A stretch of 64,000 bases of DNA from Hydnum rufescens UP504 (taxonomy: Eukaryota; Basidiomycota; Agaricomycetes; Cantharellales; Hydnaceae): contig MU128958.1 of the NCBI GenBank assembly GCA_014904985.1, positions 144,632 to 208,631 of the forward strand. Direction: 5' to 3'. Positions 9,874 through 23,394 of the stretch are shown here, one piece after another (position 1 is the stretch's first letter; each line of letters begins with the position of its first letter). The translations under genes and the position numbers were made by a program. The notes under the pieces are model-generated. The model was not told where the DNA came from. It did no database searches and saw only the letters and a list, made by a program, of their open reading frames with translations.

Positions 9874-12800
9874 CTACAATACCTTTCGACCATCCCGTGC
9901 CTCAAATATCTCGACGTCGATCGAATTAAAGGTGAGGAACCGGTAGATTTGAACCTTTTTTTGCTGGCCGAAGCGCCGTAAGCGTCCTATGGCCTGAGTA
10001 TCCGTGGCTTCGTAGAACTGTTGGGATGTTGTCAGCAACGGGGACACGAAAATGACATGGTTGGCAGTCGTCAGGTTTCTGCAAAAGAAGTAGTATGCCA
10101 ATCAGCACAAGAACAACAATCAAATCAAAGGAGACTCACGCTCCGCTCGCGCTTTCATCTCCAACGTTAAGCAGCAATACCTTTTCTCTCCCCTCCGGAT
10201 CTTGGAATTTCTCGAGATTTTTCGATTTCGCCGAGTTGGTACCTTTGATCTCCAGAAAGCTAACACCACTCGCATCCAAGGCCTCTGCCACCTTTTTCAT
10301 CAAGTCTGGGAATTGAACGAAGAGGAGCACTCGATCTTTCTTCGGGATCTCCTTCCTATGGAGGCGTTAGAATGCACCACGCAGCGATCAGAGGAATAGC
10401 CCACTGGATCAGATGGACTAGCTTCTCGAGCTTCTTTCCAAAGTGCTTTTCGTCGGAGCTACGCTCTTCGTCGACGCCGAGAGTCTCTGCTTTGACCACG
10501 TTGAGAACTCGAGCAGGAGCCGCGCATCCCTCTGATTGACGGGTGACGCATTCCTCATTTTGGGCACGAGTTATGACGCAGGAGTGACAGCCAGTATGTC
10601 CACACGAAGACAGGACAGCGATATCAGAGATAGGCAGGTTCGTCTTGTCACATCCCACACAGTCAATACGTTCCAACTCGCCAGATTTCCGTTGTAGATC
10701 GCGCACGACAGTAAAGTATCGGAGAGAGCGGACGCGACCCACAAGCTCTTTTTCAAGTTTCTTGAGGACATGCGCATGCTCTCTGTGAGCCCAACGATCC
10801 TCCTTGATCTTTTGACTTTCCCCTTCGAAGTCATGAGAGTTTTTCTTCTTGCGACGAGCTTCATTTTCCTCGTAATTGAACCCAGCTCGGAGCTGAGCTT
10901 TATGGAGACGTGCTTTCGCCTCACTGTCACCAACCCCACTGTCACTGTGTGTCATACGAAGCCACTGCTGAAAATGCGAGTTGTAATCGACGTGCCCGAG
11001 TTTCTTCTCAGTCGCGAAGGCCTTTTGGAGCTCGGAGCGCAGTTGATCCGTACACTCCTTGAGCTGACGTGTGCGCTCTTCGACGATGACCTCGCAAGCT
11101 TTAAGAGCGTTCTCTCGGTCCGCTTCTAGCTCGAAATGTGAACAACGTTTCAAAAGCGCTTCCTCTGCGGTGCTTGATAATCCGTGATTAGTGCGAGCCT
11201 CCACGTCCCTAGTATGTTACGTAACTTACTTGCTGTTGCCGAGGGACTGTGCCATTCTCTTTTCTCGATCGCTGTCCGTCTTCTTGCCCTTCCGAATTGT
11301 CATATCCAAGGCACGAAGATGGTGCTCAAGCTCGAGATATATCGCCCGTTCCGCAGCCGGAAGAGTGATGGGCCGGATCACGTCTTCAAACGGGATTTCA
11401 TCGATCTCTGCAATATTCTGAGGCAATGCTATGAGTTCCCGATCCAACAAGAGCACAAATTGAATCGCCACTTACCTGTCTCACGAATCGATCTAGGAAA
11501 CCCTGAGCAACTTCGTTACGGTGACCATGCCAATCCAAACTGTGGACCTCTCGGAATGAGTGGAAATTCTCCGCACCTATACAGATCATTTCCAACAACC
11601 CTTAGAATATGTTTAGAAAGCGTGATCTAGATGAACGTACTGGTCTGATCTTTCTGACGCTTCTTGGCCTCTCGGAGGGCTTCCTTGGACTGGCCTTCCC
11701 AGAAATCATCGTCGATCCCAAGATGTAACCCCATAAACGCAGCAATGGTCTTCACAGATGCGAAATCTTGAGTCGGAGGAGTACCCGACAGAATCCAGCG
11801 GTGGTTCGACACGAGATTTGTAATGAGAGGGTATATTTTGCCATCGACGTACGTGTACTCGTCCACCACGATCCGGTTGAAGTGGAACAGCTCCAGTGGC
11901 GGGCACAGCATTTCTCGCCAATCCTTCCGAACGCTATGGGATTTGAGGTGCCAGGGATCGAGTTGATGGGGCTTCTTCGCATCCTTGACTGGCTTGGAGG
12001 TTGCTGCCTTAAGCTTTTTCTTGGGGGGCTTGCTGTTCTCCTCTGACTCGTCTTCATCCTCGTCCTCACCCTCCTCCTCATCCACGGAATCAGCACTGGC
12101 GTCAGCCAAGACCTCGCTCTTCCGTTTCTTGGCTGCAGATTTTCTGATAGTCTTTGCAGGAGCAGCAGTTTTTATCGATTTCGAAGACATCTTGGCCGTA
12201 GATTTAGAGGTCGATACCTTGTCTTTACTGACCTTGGGATGACGAGTCATGTCCTCTTCATCGGAAGACAGCGCGATAGGATTACTTTTCACACCAGGGA
12301 TAGGGGACGAAGAGATGGAGGGATCGCTATCTTCATCCACATTCATCAATTGGGGGCATGCTTCTCGGGAGCGGCCCCCGTTATGACGACCTCAGCTATG
12401 AGATCTGGCAATTTCTTAAAGATCGGTTCGAGGATGGTGTCCTGATGCATCTTATCGCGGTATTGTTTGCCTTTCAACCGCTTCGTTTGGACGAGTGCCT
12501 CGGCTTGCTTGGTTTCTACGGAATTTCAATAGACTTTAAAAAGCATGAACGAATGATCGAGGGTGGATAAAACTACACAAACCAGCGGCACCCTTTATGA
12601 CATCCAGAACTGCAGAGGCACCTTCATCTTTGAGCCGTTTGGTCTGTTCACGAAGTGAAGCATGGGCTTGTTGGAGTTTCGCATCAAAATACCGACCCTC
12701 TTTCGGGGGGAGCTTGCCCCCAGCCGCGAATGACTGGAGATTAGTAAGATATATGTCACTCTTAACGAGTCTCGAAGCCAGGAGAATGATATCGGCATCG

Positions 12801-15800
12801 AGGATATCTTGAACGGTGACCTTGTTCAGATGCTGCATGGTCTCCAGTGTGACTACGTTGTATTTCTTGCCCATGAATTTCTTGATCTCTGACGCCCATT
12901 GTCGAGTAAGATGCGCAGGAACCACGACCAATGTTGCGTTCGTCGGTATTTTCCCCTCATTTAAGGAGTTTTTCCGTTTAGGCAGGGAGCCGTGAGTGGA
13001 ATCAATCAGACCAAGCGTAATCGCTGTCTTCCCATAGCCAACTTCGTCCGCAAGGACACCACCACTAACATGCACAGGCCTTTGTGCCTTCCCCTCAATA
13101 CGCCATCCTAACGGATGGAGTATTGCTTCTGAAATCTCCTCTTCTAAGAACGGAGGAGCTTCATCTGATTCTTGCTGAAGCATCCAATGTAGTGAGCGTA
13201 ATTGTTCTGGGCGAAGATCGAGCCTGAAATTGGGGGGCTGGTCATGGGGTGCATCTTTCCTATTGCTCGTCAGTCGGAATTTAGGGGGGAGGAGACGTGC
13301 CGGAGGAGTGTAATCCGTGGTCATCCGCCATGAAAGGATGGGGTCCCCGCCTCTCGGTCCACGTCGAGCAGGAAGACGGGAGAGGGCGCGGTGCAACAAC
13401 GACGGGACGTTGATCCCAAGACGCACAGTTCCAACAGAAGACGCGACGTCCAGCTTCAACTGGGTGACGAATGGCGACGGTCGATGTTTCAAAGCTTGCT
13501 CGTATCTCCCCGCTTCCAAGGCATCTTCTACGGCCACCATACGCTTCTGAGTTCTGAACCACTTGATCGCCGGAGGTGTGGGTGCACATCTTTCACAATT
13601 CGAATGATCTGTAGGAAGATCGAGGGTAATCCAAGTCCCGAGATGAGGGACAATACGGATACGTTCAATGAGCCAGGAAATCGCTCGAAATGTAGGACGC
13701 TCGTGGATGGCATCGACCGTGTACCATTTGTCATGAGACCAGACCTGGTCAGCCTGCTCGGCAGACATGGGGACCTTGCAAATGAGAACAGCGCTGGCAA
13801 TGCAACACGAATCATTTTCAATAGTAATCTGAAGTGGTGCCGGTGGTGTCGAGTATTTTGCAATCAGATTCTCTGTTGGCTTCAAATAATCGTAAGAAAC
13901 TGGGGAAAAAGAAGTTGAAACGCCCTCTGCACGTACCTGCATGCGAATGGTTGGGGCGCGGACCCATTTAGAATGAATATGGCATACGACCTCCGTAGGA
14001 CCTTCGCAAGAGTTTGGTCGCCAGGACTTGTCAATTGTGGCAACAACAGGCCGATATTCACCATACTCAGTACGTCGAATGCTTGAAGAAAGGACGAAGC
14101 AATCATCCGAAGGGCTACCGCACCGAGTAGGATCAAGGAACAGGAAGAGAGGCGCAATAGTTAGATCTTCGCCAACCTTTTTATGCAAGGCTGCATTGGC
14201 AGTTCCGCACTTGTCTAAGAGAGCGTACGATCCGCTAATGGGACGATCGAGCCGTTGACCATTCTGGTCTGCGTACGATAGTGCCAGGGTGGACCACACC
14301 GTCTTATTTTTGAATTCCTCCTTCTCCAAACCCAGCCTCGCTTCCCAAGCCGGTACGAGCTCACCAGAACCCTCAATAGTCAACTCGAAAGAGTCTGTGA
14401 CAGGAATAGCGATATCCCAGGCCCCATCGAATAGTTCATGTTTGCAAAGAAGTCGAGCGACAGGCTGTGCCAAAAGCGCACGATGTTTGCTGTTCGCAGG
14501 CTCAGTCTCCAATGGCTTTGCGTATAGCAGCCACTCTGGACGAAGAGGATGAAGATGGAACTCGAGAACTGCGGCGGCTGACTCGTAGGTCACGGTCCAC
14601 ATATCTTTACGCTTATCCTCTTTGAAGTGTAGATCGTGTGTTGGAATAGCCAAGACCGCGCCCTTCCACTTTTCCCAACGAGAGTCTGGCACTCCCAAGA
14701 CAGACGATTTCCACTCCTCAAGGAGTGGGGACGTAATGCCGTGCAATGAGACCGACATGGGTAGCTGTTCCATCAACTGCTTGCGATATTCGGCGGGATG
14801 TAAGCGAGGCGCGGACGCGACGTCAATTACTTGGAAGTTATGTTCGGGTCGTCCTCCACATTTGACACACGCCGTCGAGCCGCAGTCTATACATCGCTGA
14901 ACAACACGCTCTACGATATCGTCTCGACCTTCACAATCACATAGCCGCACACTCGAGGAGGCGTTGGTGAGAAGTGCTGGAAGAGAATGTTCGCGAGGAG
15001 TACTTAAATCGAGTGTCTGTTCTAGCAGTTGGTCTTCACCGAGAATAGCCTTATTGGCCAGATCCCCCTCGAGAGTGACTCCATCTACATCCATGGCATC
15101 TTCATCTTTCGTAGTCGGAAGGATGCTCTTATGACACACAACAAGGGCCGCGACAATAGCTGTCCCTACGACCGTGGATGACATGGCGTTACCAGCGAGG
15201 TCCGCCAGTTGATCTTCTGTCTCGCGAGTGAGGAGTAGTTCGTCAACAGGGAGGCCCTGTAGCCCCAGAGCTTCCATGCCCACCATGGGCCCCCTCGATT
15301 CGTGATGTAGGCAATCATGGTGGGTGTCAGACACGGGGCTATTCCAATACGTGAACTCCCAATTTGACGATCTACATTCTGGGACAAATTCCAAACCTCG
15401 CTGGGAGGCCACGGTGAGAATCGGAATTGGAGGAAAGATAGTAGGATAAACGAACGTCTTGAACAGGGGATCCTTGCCCACATTGGCGGCGCGAAGTGTC
15501 GTTATGTCCATCAAATCCCAAACTCGATCCACTTGATTTGCAGACCAATCGTTCCAGGCAAAGCTCGGCAATTTCGAGGTCCCCCCTTGATTCGGAAGGA
15601 TCGTCAACAAGAGTCTAGCAAAGATGGGTAATAAAAGCACCTTCTTCCCAGCCAGTCAGTGGCCGGCGAGACCCCAGCTCTTCCTCGTGCCGTGCCTTGA
15701 GATGGCGTGATTCGCAACGACCCCAATCGTATCCAGCCTTGCGTTCAATAGCCGCGCCTTCGTGGACGAGTTTCTGTCTGGCCTGATGGATCCGTGGATC

Positions 15801-17013
15801 ATCTGAAGCCAACAGAAACGCGTCCAAAGTGGACGACGCGGGTCTGGCGAGTGCCTGTACTTTAGCCTTCCATTTTGAAGGCAAAGGACTGTCGCGGATG
15901 TTGACAGCCATTAGATAGCCTCGAGTTCGAGTATGTGGAATATAGTAATTCTTTGTATCAAAGCGCTGATGGATGGCACTATACATGGCACCTTCGAATT
16001 TTTTGACAACACGATCCCAGGGTGCGCTGCACACGTTCTCAAGTATAACAATTGTCGGTCGATGTTTAGCGACCCATTGTAACATGCCTCGAAATGTTCG
16101 ACCAGACTCGCCGTCAGCATCAATATCTTGCTTCTCGTTGTTGAGACTGGAGTAGTCAACGCAAGAAGTCCCGGCGACAAGGACATCCACATTGCCAGGG
16201 ACTTTAACCTTCGCACCGTAAGCGGTCGTGCTGAAAGCTAAGCAGGTTAATTCCACTCAGACAGGAAGGGAAGAAAATCACTTACGCCTCATCGGCCCCA
16301 AGCTCACAGACATCACGAAACAAGATAGGAGGATGGAAATTCCTCTCGATATATGCTTGTTTAAATGGTTCAATTTCGCAAGAAAAGACGTGTTCGATCT
16401 CGAGGTCAACACCATGTTCCTCTTTCAGCGCGCGAGAGATAAGGCCTAGTGCAAGAAGAGGCGATTCTGTACCAGAACACATGGTGGCGACGCGGAGAGG
16501 TCTGCCCTGGAGCTTCTCCGCCAACTCCTTGAGCTGTGGAACCCGCTTGACGATATCCTTGAACATGGAAGGAATATCACTGATAGGAGGCAAGCCAGAC
16601 GATTGAAGACCATTTTCTGTCGTGTTGATACGAGCATTGCGAGAGACAACCGTCTTGGGTGCGCGTGTCGCTGATGGTTTTGTAATCTTGATGGGGGCGT
16701 CAGACTCCTCACCATCCGAGGGGACGCCTTCGGAAAACGCGCCATCTTCTCCCCCATCTTCACTGTCATCCACGATGTCTCTGGAGGAGCTATTGCCATC
16801 CGTGAGTACCGTGAAATCGTCATCATCTGACGACTTCGCGGATTTCACAGGCTTCTGGAAGTACGACGCAATATCACGGGCACCTTTGGCGGCGGGCTTA
16901 ATCTTTGACATAACCTGGAATGATGCTGGCCGCGAATTGACGTGTTGGGCGTCGTCACTTGGCCTCTTGACGCGCCTCAATTGTGAAAGAAAATGGCGAG
17001 GCGTGTTTTGCAT
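9874..17013 (-). CDS. DNMT5: DNMT5-type DNA methyltransferase with RING and SNF2 ATPase domains
   Basis: DNMT5 enzymes are ATP-dependent maintenance CpG methyltransferases. About 2,250 codons, read from 17013. Residues 1-130 are low complexity with ARDIASYFQKP, which resembles a PCNA-binding motif. The methyltransferase domain has motif I LRVATMCSGTESPLLAL, motif IV GTSCVDYSSLNN (SC replaces the usual PC, as in DNMT5), motif VI VILENV and motif VIII HTRTRGYL. A long middle region leads to SNF2 motif I GGVLADEVGYGKTA, a DEYTYV box in place of DEAH, and ILSGTPP. A RING (CVGCDKT...CGHTGCHSC...C) sits before the C-terminal helicase motifs (ASGANLTTANHV, QAIGRLRRFGQQ). Introns found: 16231-16285, 15586-15640, 12516-12582, 11601-11640, 11418-11475, 11173-11229, 10356-10404 and 10079-10139. 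No chromodomain was seen. The frame breaks once near 12352-12356. Confidence 0.88.
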
Positions 17014-17985
17014 CCGAAGCTAGCCGCCTTCCAATGTTCGACAACTCTCTGCGACTAACCATATTCCCCTTGTTTTTAAATCAGGCGTCCTGTCAAATTA
17101 TTATGAGGGCCACGATAGCTTCCCATATGTTTCATCCCCACCCTTCTTTCTGCTCCTGTCCCCTCAGTCATAGCTTCAGTCGGACCGGTTACTGTCGATA
17201 CTGGTGTTAACTACGTTCTGGAAATTGGGAGTGCCTGTAAAACATCAGCCCGTTGATCCCTTACGGATTGTTTACCTAGACACTGATGAGTCCTGACTTT
17301 GTGGTGTACGTAGCACGCATATGGGCATCCTATCTCGCTCTTATCTTCAACCATAGACTGCTCGTCGCGACCTGCGACCGTATTCTCCAATCCTTCCCAG
17401 GCCACTGTCACATCTCTAATCTTACTGCCCGCTTCCCTTGGCTTTTATTTGGTGAGGTACAGTATTCCCCCGTCTCGGACAATCTGCGGGAATCGAACTT
17501 TTTGGTCTTGGGCACCGGAATTTCGTCGGTCAAGCGTTTGAATGGATTTGTATGGACTCGTCCCCTGGTCGTAGGTTGGTATTGACAACTATCTGCTATC
17601 GCTATGGCCTGCTGTAACTATGGCCGAAGTCTGAATTTCAATCACTTCACTGCCACATGCAAGCTTGGGCCACAAACTCACATATTGTCCTATGTATATC
17701 AGCGATCCCCTCCTTCTGATGTAACTTAACAGCTTATGACCATTGTGAAAGGAAAAGGGTGTTGAATAAACGCCTGCAATCGAAGGGTTACTACATTTCC
17801 CAAGCGGTGGTATGGTGGGGCTAGATGAGCATATGAATCAATCGATGGGCATTTCCTATGGGTTTTTCAGGGTGTATAAAATTCTTACTTCACCAGCATA
17901 AATAAGTCAAAGTTGTCCTCACTGCAGTTGGCGAGCCCTTCGTTTGTCACTCTGCAACTGGACGTCACGCGTGACGACTGACGGA
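17014..17985. other. Intergenic region upstream of DNMT5 and RAV1
   Basis: About 970 bp between divergent starts. No reading frame with recognisable protein features, RNA gene or repeat was found. It presumably holds both promoters and 5' UTRs. Confidence 0.5.
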
Positions 17986-20900
17986 ATGGCCCAGACTAGC
18001 CTACTATCGCTGGTAGACGCGTTCTTGGGCACCCCTTCCTCGCCGCCATTATCGTTGCCTTTTCCATCCACATCTCTTATTGTAAATATGGTGTCTCTAT
18101 CCACGACTCCCCTATTTAACGCGTTTCATTCAGCTGTATGCATCTGCCGACACTATCGTCCTATTGGATACGCCCTCTCTCAGTGTCGTCCGCATCCTTT
18201 CGTTCTCCGAGGCTTTTCCAGGTTCTTCTGGCACTATAGCCTGCATAACGGTCGACAAATCTGCAAAATTGGTCAGTCCCCGTTCTGCGTCCATGGTCAG
18301 ATCGCTCACAACTTTGGTGGGAATAGATTGCAGCAGGCGTTGACTCCCGACTGGCTGTATGGGCTGCAGCTGCTAGTGATGGCTCACTGTGGCGCATTCA
18401 CTCCACCCTGCTAGGGTCTGAACCCATCCAATGCATTGCCTTACAGTCTGGTACTTCCGTTTCTCATCTGCAAAACACTGTTTCAAGCTGATCGCGTGGC
18501 TCCAGGACGCATGACTCTTGGCACAAATTCTGGGATGAGCATGTATGATCTTGATCTAAAGGGCGACTTGCCTATATGGCGAAGACTGTGGTCCGCCAGG
18601 TAAATTATGACATGCACACGACGTTGTGAAATTGATCAATATTTCTTCAGCATCCCGCTCCCAAAGACAATATCGCTCTCCCCGTCCTTTTTGTATATAG
18701 CGTCTGCCTCTCCAGTGCGTCCCCTGCCCCCTTTAGTCCAGCGTATCCCACGAATGAAGTCTCACTTTCCGCTTAGGAAGAATCTGCAGTGCGGATCCAT
18801 TCTATTAGTAGCCACCATCAGATCCAAATTATTCAGCATCCCCGTCCTGTCGTCACAGTGAAATGGCGTCAGCCATTGTCCAAAAATTCGTGCGTGACGA
18901 TCCACTTCCTGCTTTCTCTGGGCTCAGGGGTGACCTTGCAGAGAAGAAGCATGTCTCTATACAACTACCTCCGATTCCGTCCTTCGGATTTTCGCTCCTG
19001 TGATTGATGCTCCGAACCGCCTTCAACTGCAAGCGTCACTCGACCGCTGGTCCTTCTTACCACATAATTTCGATTCAGCTGACGACGATTTGATGCCCTC
19101 GAAGAAGCCGGCACCAATATTTGCCCTGGATAGAGATGCGCTATGCAAATCGTTGGTTCCTCTGGGCGTCGTTAATTCTCCCATCTCTGCTTTGGATCAG
19201 GGCAGAAGAAGGAAGCTCGAAGAGTTGAAGGAAGAAGACTGGGAACTTTTCGCCTACGTTGCAAATGATGGCTCTCTTCTTGTCAGGGCTCTGACGGTTC
19301 GTATATTTCATCTCTATCTTTGAGTTCCCTTACTTACGCGTGCACATCTTAGAATTTGGACAGACGACCCCCCACGCTTCTTCGCCAATTCACATTCCTC
19401 CAACTACCAGCACGGACCCTTCAACCTTCGCCCCATCTTCTAATCCTCCCCCCCACTACGCATCCCGGCTCTTTCCCAACACTCCTCACATCTCCGCCAT
19501 TACGATCTCACGAATTACACCTTCTTCCTTTCGTCGATGGTGCACCAGATGCTCTGCTACGTGTGGCAAGAGGTGCAAGACCAGTGGATCTCGAGCATGT
19601 CCGCCTCCAGTCATTCGTTCGTACGCCCGACGGTGGCGCGATCGCCTCTATTCGGCATGATGGAGGAGGGGAAATCTACGTTCGAGATAAATCGGGTCGC
19701 ATTCGAGCAACGGGTTCTTGGGACGGTGTTGGTGTTGGACAGATCGTTCTCTTCGACAGAGGTGATAGACATCGCCTAGAATCATTTGGTCTTCTTCTCA
19801 TACTAGCTCTCAGGTCGAAGCCTTGCAGTCTATGCTGGAGGCACTCTCAGAGTCCATCTATTCACACCAGGCACTGTCAAGCCAAGTCTGACCATGTGCA
19901 TTGTTCACACACCCCCTTCTATTCCCCATCTCCTCGCGACGCCTTTATCATCATCCATGACCTCCATTATTAGCATAACCACCGTCTCTATCTCTACCTT
20001 CACTCTCGAAAGAGGTCCCTTAGGACCAACATTAGAACTGCATTCTGTTTCGGCCCTCCCCTTGCCATCTCCCCCTTCCCTCATCTTACCTGTTGAGCCC
20101 ATGGCATGGGCCCACCAGCCTCTTCAACACCCCCCAGATTTAATATCATCACCAATTGCCTCGCCTTCCAAACACCGATATAACTCGAGTAATACAACCC
20201 AAGACACGCTTGTGAGCGTGTCTGATCAAGGTCATCTTTCTTTTTGGATTCCCGAAGCGTCGTCGACCCAAGGCTGGATGTGTACCGGATCTATTCACAC
20301 GGGACAGAATGGCATTCGACTTGCCCGTTGTAGTTCTGCGAAGAAAACTGCTATTGGTATTTGATCTTGCTCTCCTTCGTGAGGTGGGGCCTTATTCGAA
20401 TATTTGACTAGTTTCCACCGAAGATGAAAGAGAGCGATTAACGATATGGGATTCGAAAGAATCCGAATTTGCCTCTGGCTTGGAATATAGCCACGAATTT
20501 GACGACGTCATTAACGACTTGGACTGGACGTCTACAGACTCGGACGATGCTCAGTCCATTCTGGCAGTCGGGTTCAACCATCGAATAGTTTTGTTATGCC
20601 AGCAACGCATGACCTATTTCGATCAGGAGGCGGCGTGGGCGATCCTAGGGGAGGTGGACCTTGTGCGGTGAGTCATATCTCTAACGCACCCTGGGAGAGA
20701 GCACTGGAGACACGAACTAATTGGCATCCTTCGAAGATATACACCTTTACCAATCTCTGACTCGATATGGTTCGCAGGTGGTGCATTGGTAATAGGTGCT
20801 GGACATCAAATGTTTCACTTCGGAAACCCCTATCCTTCGTCTCCATCTACGGAAGGAAGTCCGAGTGTGCGACCCTCAGATAAACTAACCCTGTTTGAGC

Positions 20901-23263
20901 GTGTGGCGCGGCAGAATGGCCCTCTTGAGGACTACCATCCACAGAACTTGTTGCAGTGCCTTCTCTGGGGTATGTTCGACGTCTTTTCCATTACCAATGT
21001 ATAGTGTTGATTTTTTGTACTGTAGGTAAAATTGAATTAGTCAAGGATGTGATTGTGCGCCTGGCCAAGACCCTCGACGATGCGGCAGATTTGGACAGAG
21101 GTTATTTTCGTTGGACACCTCTTCCCGTAAGCGAATATACGAAGGACCGAGGTGTCATTTCTGTAAGGATTGACTAGCTGAGGAAGATATTATATTTGCT
21201 AATTGGTTCCGTTTTTTGTTCCAGTCAAGTGGACCTGCAAGAGCCAATTATTCTTATCTCTTCGATGAAAGCTCGGGAGAGGACCTATCGTGAGCCTCAT
21301 ACATCAACCGTAGGATCCTCCGTCATTTTAACCTAATTTGAACCCAGTTCCAATGAAATATTTGGCCGGGCTCTAGTATCTTCACTTGTTCGCAGACTGG
21401 AAGAAACACCACTCACTCACCTTACTGTGAATGAACGCGCTCATTTAATCGTCTTGATTCAGACAACCCTCCAGGTTCGCGGGCTTGTAAAGCTCTTCTC
21501 AGCAGCTCATATGTGCTCAACATTGTCAACAGATTGAAGAACAAAGACGATCTCTCGATGAAAACGGCCTACGGTACCTCATCTCCTTGCGTTTATTTTA
21601 CATCATCAATGAGCGCCAGACTACCGAACAGAAATCTAACGGTACCAATGTGAGCGCGGAGACACTCGGAGTTCGGCACCGTATCCGTTATCGAGACATC
21701 GTATGGGCTTTCTTCAGCCAGAGCCAGGAGATCCTTCTCAGCGCGTCGACTGAGGCCTGCGGTGGCAGGATGGAGTGGAAGGATGCTCGTGCTCTTGGTG
21801 TCTTCCTATGGTTACATTCCACTGAATCATTGGTGCGACATTTATTTCTTGTTTATATAAGTGGTCTCACGCCACTGGTCCTACACCCACTCAGAAAGCT
21901 CAGGCAGAGATCATCGCTCGAAATCAGTATATGGCTGGAGACTGATCGGGATCCTTCCAAATCCTTGCTTGCTGTATTTTGCCTTGGGAAAAGTGCGACT
22001 TGTCCATGGGCTCTGGAAACAAGCAGCATGGCATCCAGAACAGAAATTAATGTTGAAATTCCTATCAAACGATTTTGACGATCCGCGCTGGCGAACGGCG
22101 GCCCTCAAAAATGCGTATGCACTCCTGAGCAAGCAACGATTTGGTGAGTGTATTGCCCGTGATCAACTCGCGAATAACTGCGTTTACACTCCTTAATTGC
22201 GACCCAGAATACGCCGCCGCATTCTTCCTGCTTGGTCGCAGCCTCAAAGATGCCGTGAGCGTCTGTGTGAAGCAGCTAAAGGATTTCCAAGTCGCCGTAG
22301 CTTTAGCCCGAATTGTTGAGAATGGTGATGATGGACCCGTACTGAAGGAATTACTACTCAACACGGTGGTGCCTACTGCCTTTAAGGATGGCAATCGGTG
22401 GTTGGCCTGCTGGGCATTTTGGAAATTACACCGACGAGACCTTTCTGTTCGAATCCTTCTGGTATGCCTAGATCCCTGACCGTTTCTGCCCACATTGCCA
22501 CTAATACGTCACGCACAGACTCCCCTAAGCGATATCGCAGCGTTACTAAATGATCCAATAGAAGAGATTGGGAATCCACACTACGATGATCCAAGTCTTG
22601 CGCTCCTCTTCCGTCAACTGAAGAGCAAATCATTGCAGACTGTTAAGGGATCAACTGAAATCTCTGGGAGGACTGAATTCAATTTCGTGCTTCAGATCGT
22701 GAGGGTCTTTTGTCGAATGGGTGCGTCCCTCGTCCTGCCCTCCGCGTATGGTACTGTGTGCCAGGACTAAGATCTTCTCCCAGGGTGTCATGCGCTTGCC
22801 CTAGATCTCGTTATGCACTGGTCATTTGATCGTGTGAATCCCCCTGCACGCGTACAAACCCAGCCCCCATCACCGACCATATCCAGAGTCGTCAAACGCG
22901 AAGGCTTCAAGTCAAAGTCCTCATGAGGACAGTGCTGCCGGGAAATCACCTCCACCTCCGGCGCGAAGTCCTGTATTCGGAATCCAAGCGCGCCGCCAGT
23001 CATTCCTCGTGATTGACATGGAGATTCCGAGCCTTCCTGCTACCCGTCCTCCCTCTCCAGATCTACGGCTCTCGGGACCCATGGGATCTAGCAGCTCCGT
23101 GCGCCCTGCTGCCCTCTCTGCGGCGCGGGAATCCGAAGAGACAGAAGAAATTGACATGGCTAAGGCGGACGTGCAGGCCAAACGAACCGGACTTGGGAAT
23201 CTGATGCAGAGTGCGAAGAAAGATGTCCAGGTGGCGGAGTTTGATATCAATACTTTCTTCTGA
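17986..23263 (+). CDS. RAV1: Rav1, RAVE complex subunit (V-ATPase assembly), with probable frame breaks
   Basis: Rav1 (DMXL in animals) is a WD40 protein of the RAVE complex that reassembles the vacuolar proton ATPase. Exon 1 is MAQTSLLSLVDAFLGTP; splicing gives LYASADTIVLLDTPSLSVV, FSEAFPG, IHSTLLGSEPIQCIAL, GMSMYDLDLKGDLPIWRRLW, HPRPVVTVKWR, LYTTTSDSVLRIFAPVIDAP and RGRSLAVYAGGTLRVHLF. The C-terminal Rav1 domain contains FERVARQNGPLEDYHPQNLL, RYRDIVWAFFSQSQE, LHSTESLKAQAEIIARNQY, YFALGKVRLVHGLWKQAAWH and EYAAAFFLLGRSLKDAV. It ends FDINTFF at 23263. More than ten introns; those between about 18260 and 18900 are only roughly placed. Between MAGD and the conserved RDP, and just after RDPSK, the frame shifts twice (21940-21975). 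A stop at 22924-22926 may instead lie in an intron. Confidence 0.85.
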
Positions 23264-23394
23264 TTTGACTTCCAAATGTAAAATACTTGCGAAAACTAGC
23301 TACCGTAGAATGGGATTTGTTTATGAATTCTTCGAAAAGTGAATGTGATACAGAGAAATGCAAGATCGTGCAAATGGACCAAGGGCACGAAAAT

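Noticed and set aside
15586..15640. A frame shift between the methyltransferase and middle regions of DNMT5
   Set aside because: A normal 55-bp GT...AG intron joins the two exons in phase (TGWEE to GGTSKLPSFAW).
17944..18414. A 156-codon plus-strand frame in the 5' part of RAV1
   Set aside because: The RAV1 exons lie in other frames here; this frame has no coding likeness.
18863..19000. An apparent RAV1 start at 18863 (MASAIVQKF...) and a frame shift near 18997
   Set aside because: Upstream exons from 17986 (MAQTSLLS, LYASADTIVLLD, HPRPVVTVKWR) are clearly Rav1, and the frame LYTTTSDSVLRIFAPVIDAP runs through 18997 without a break. The 18863 frame is a shadow.
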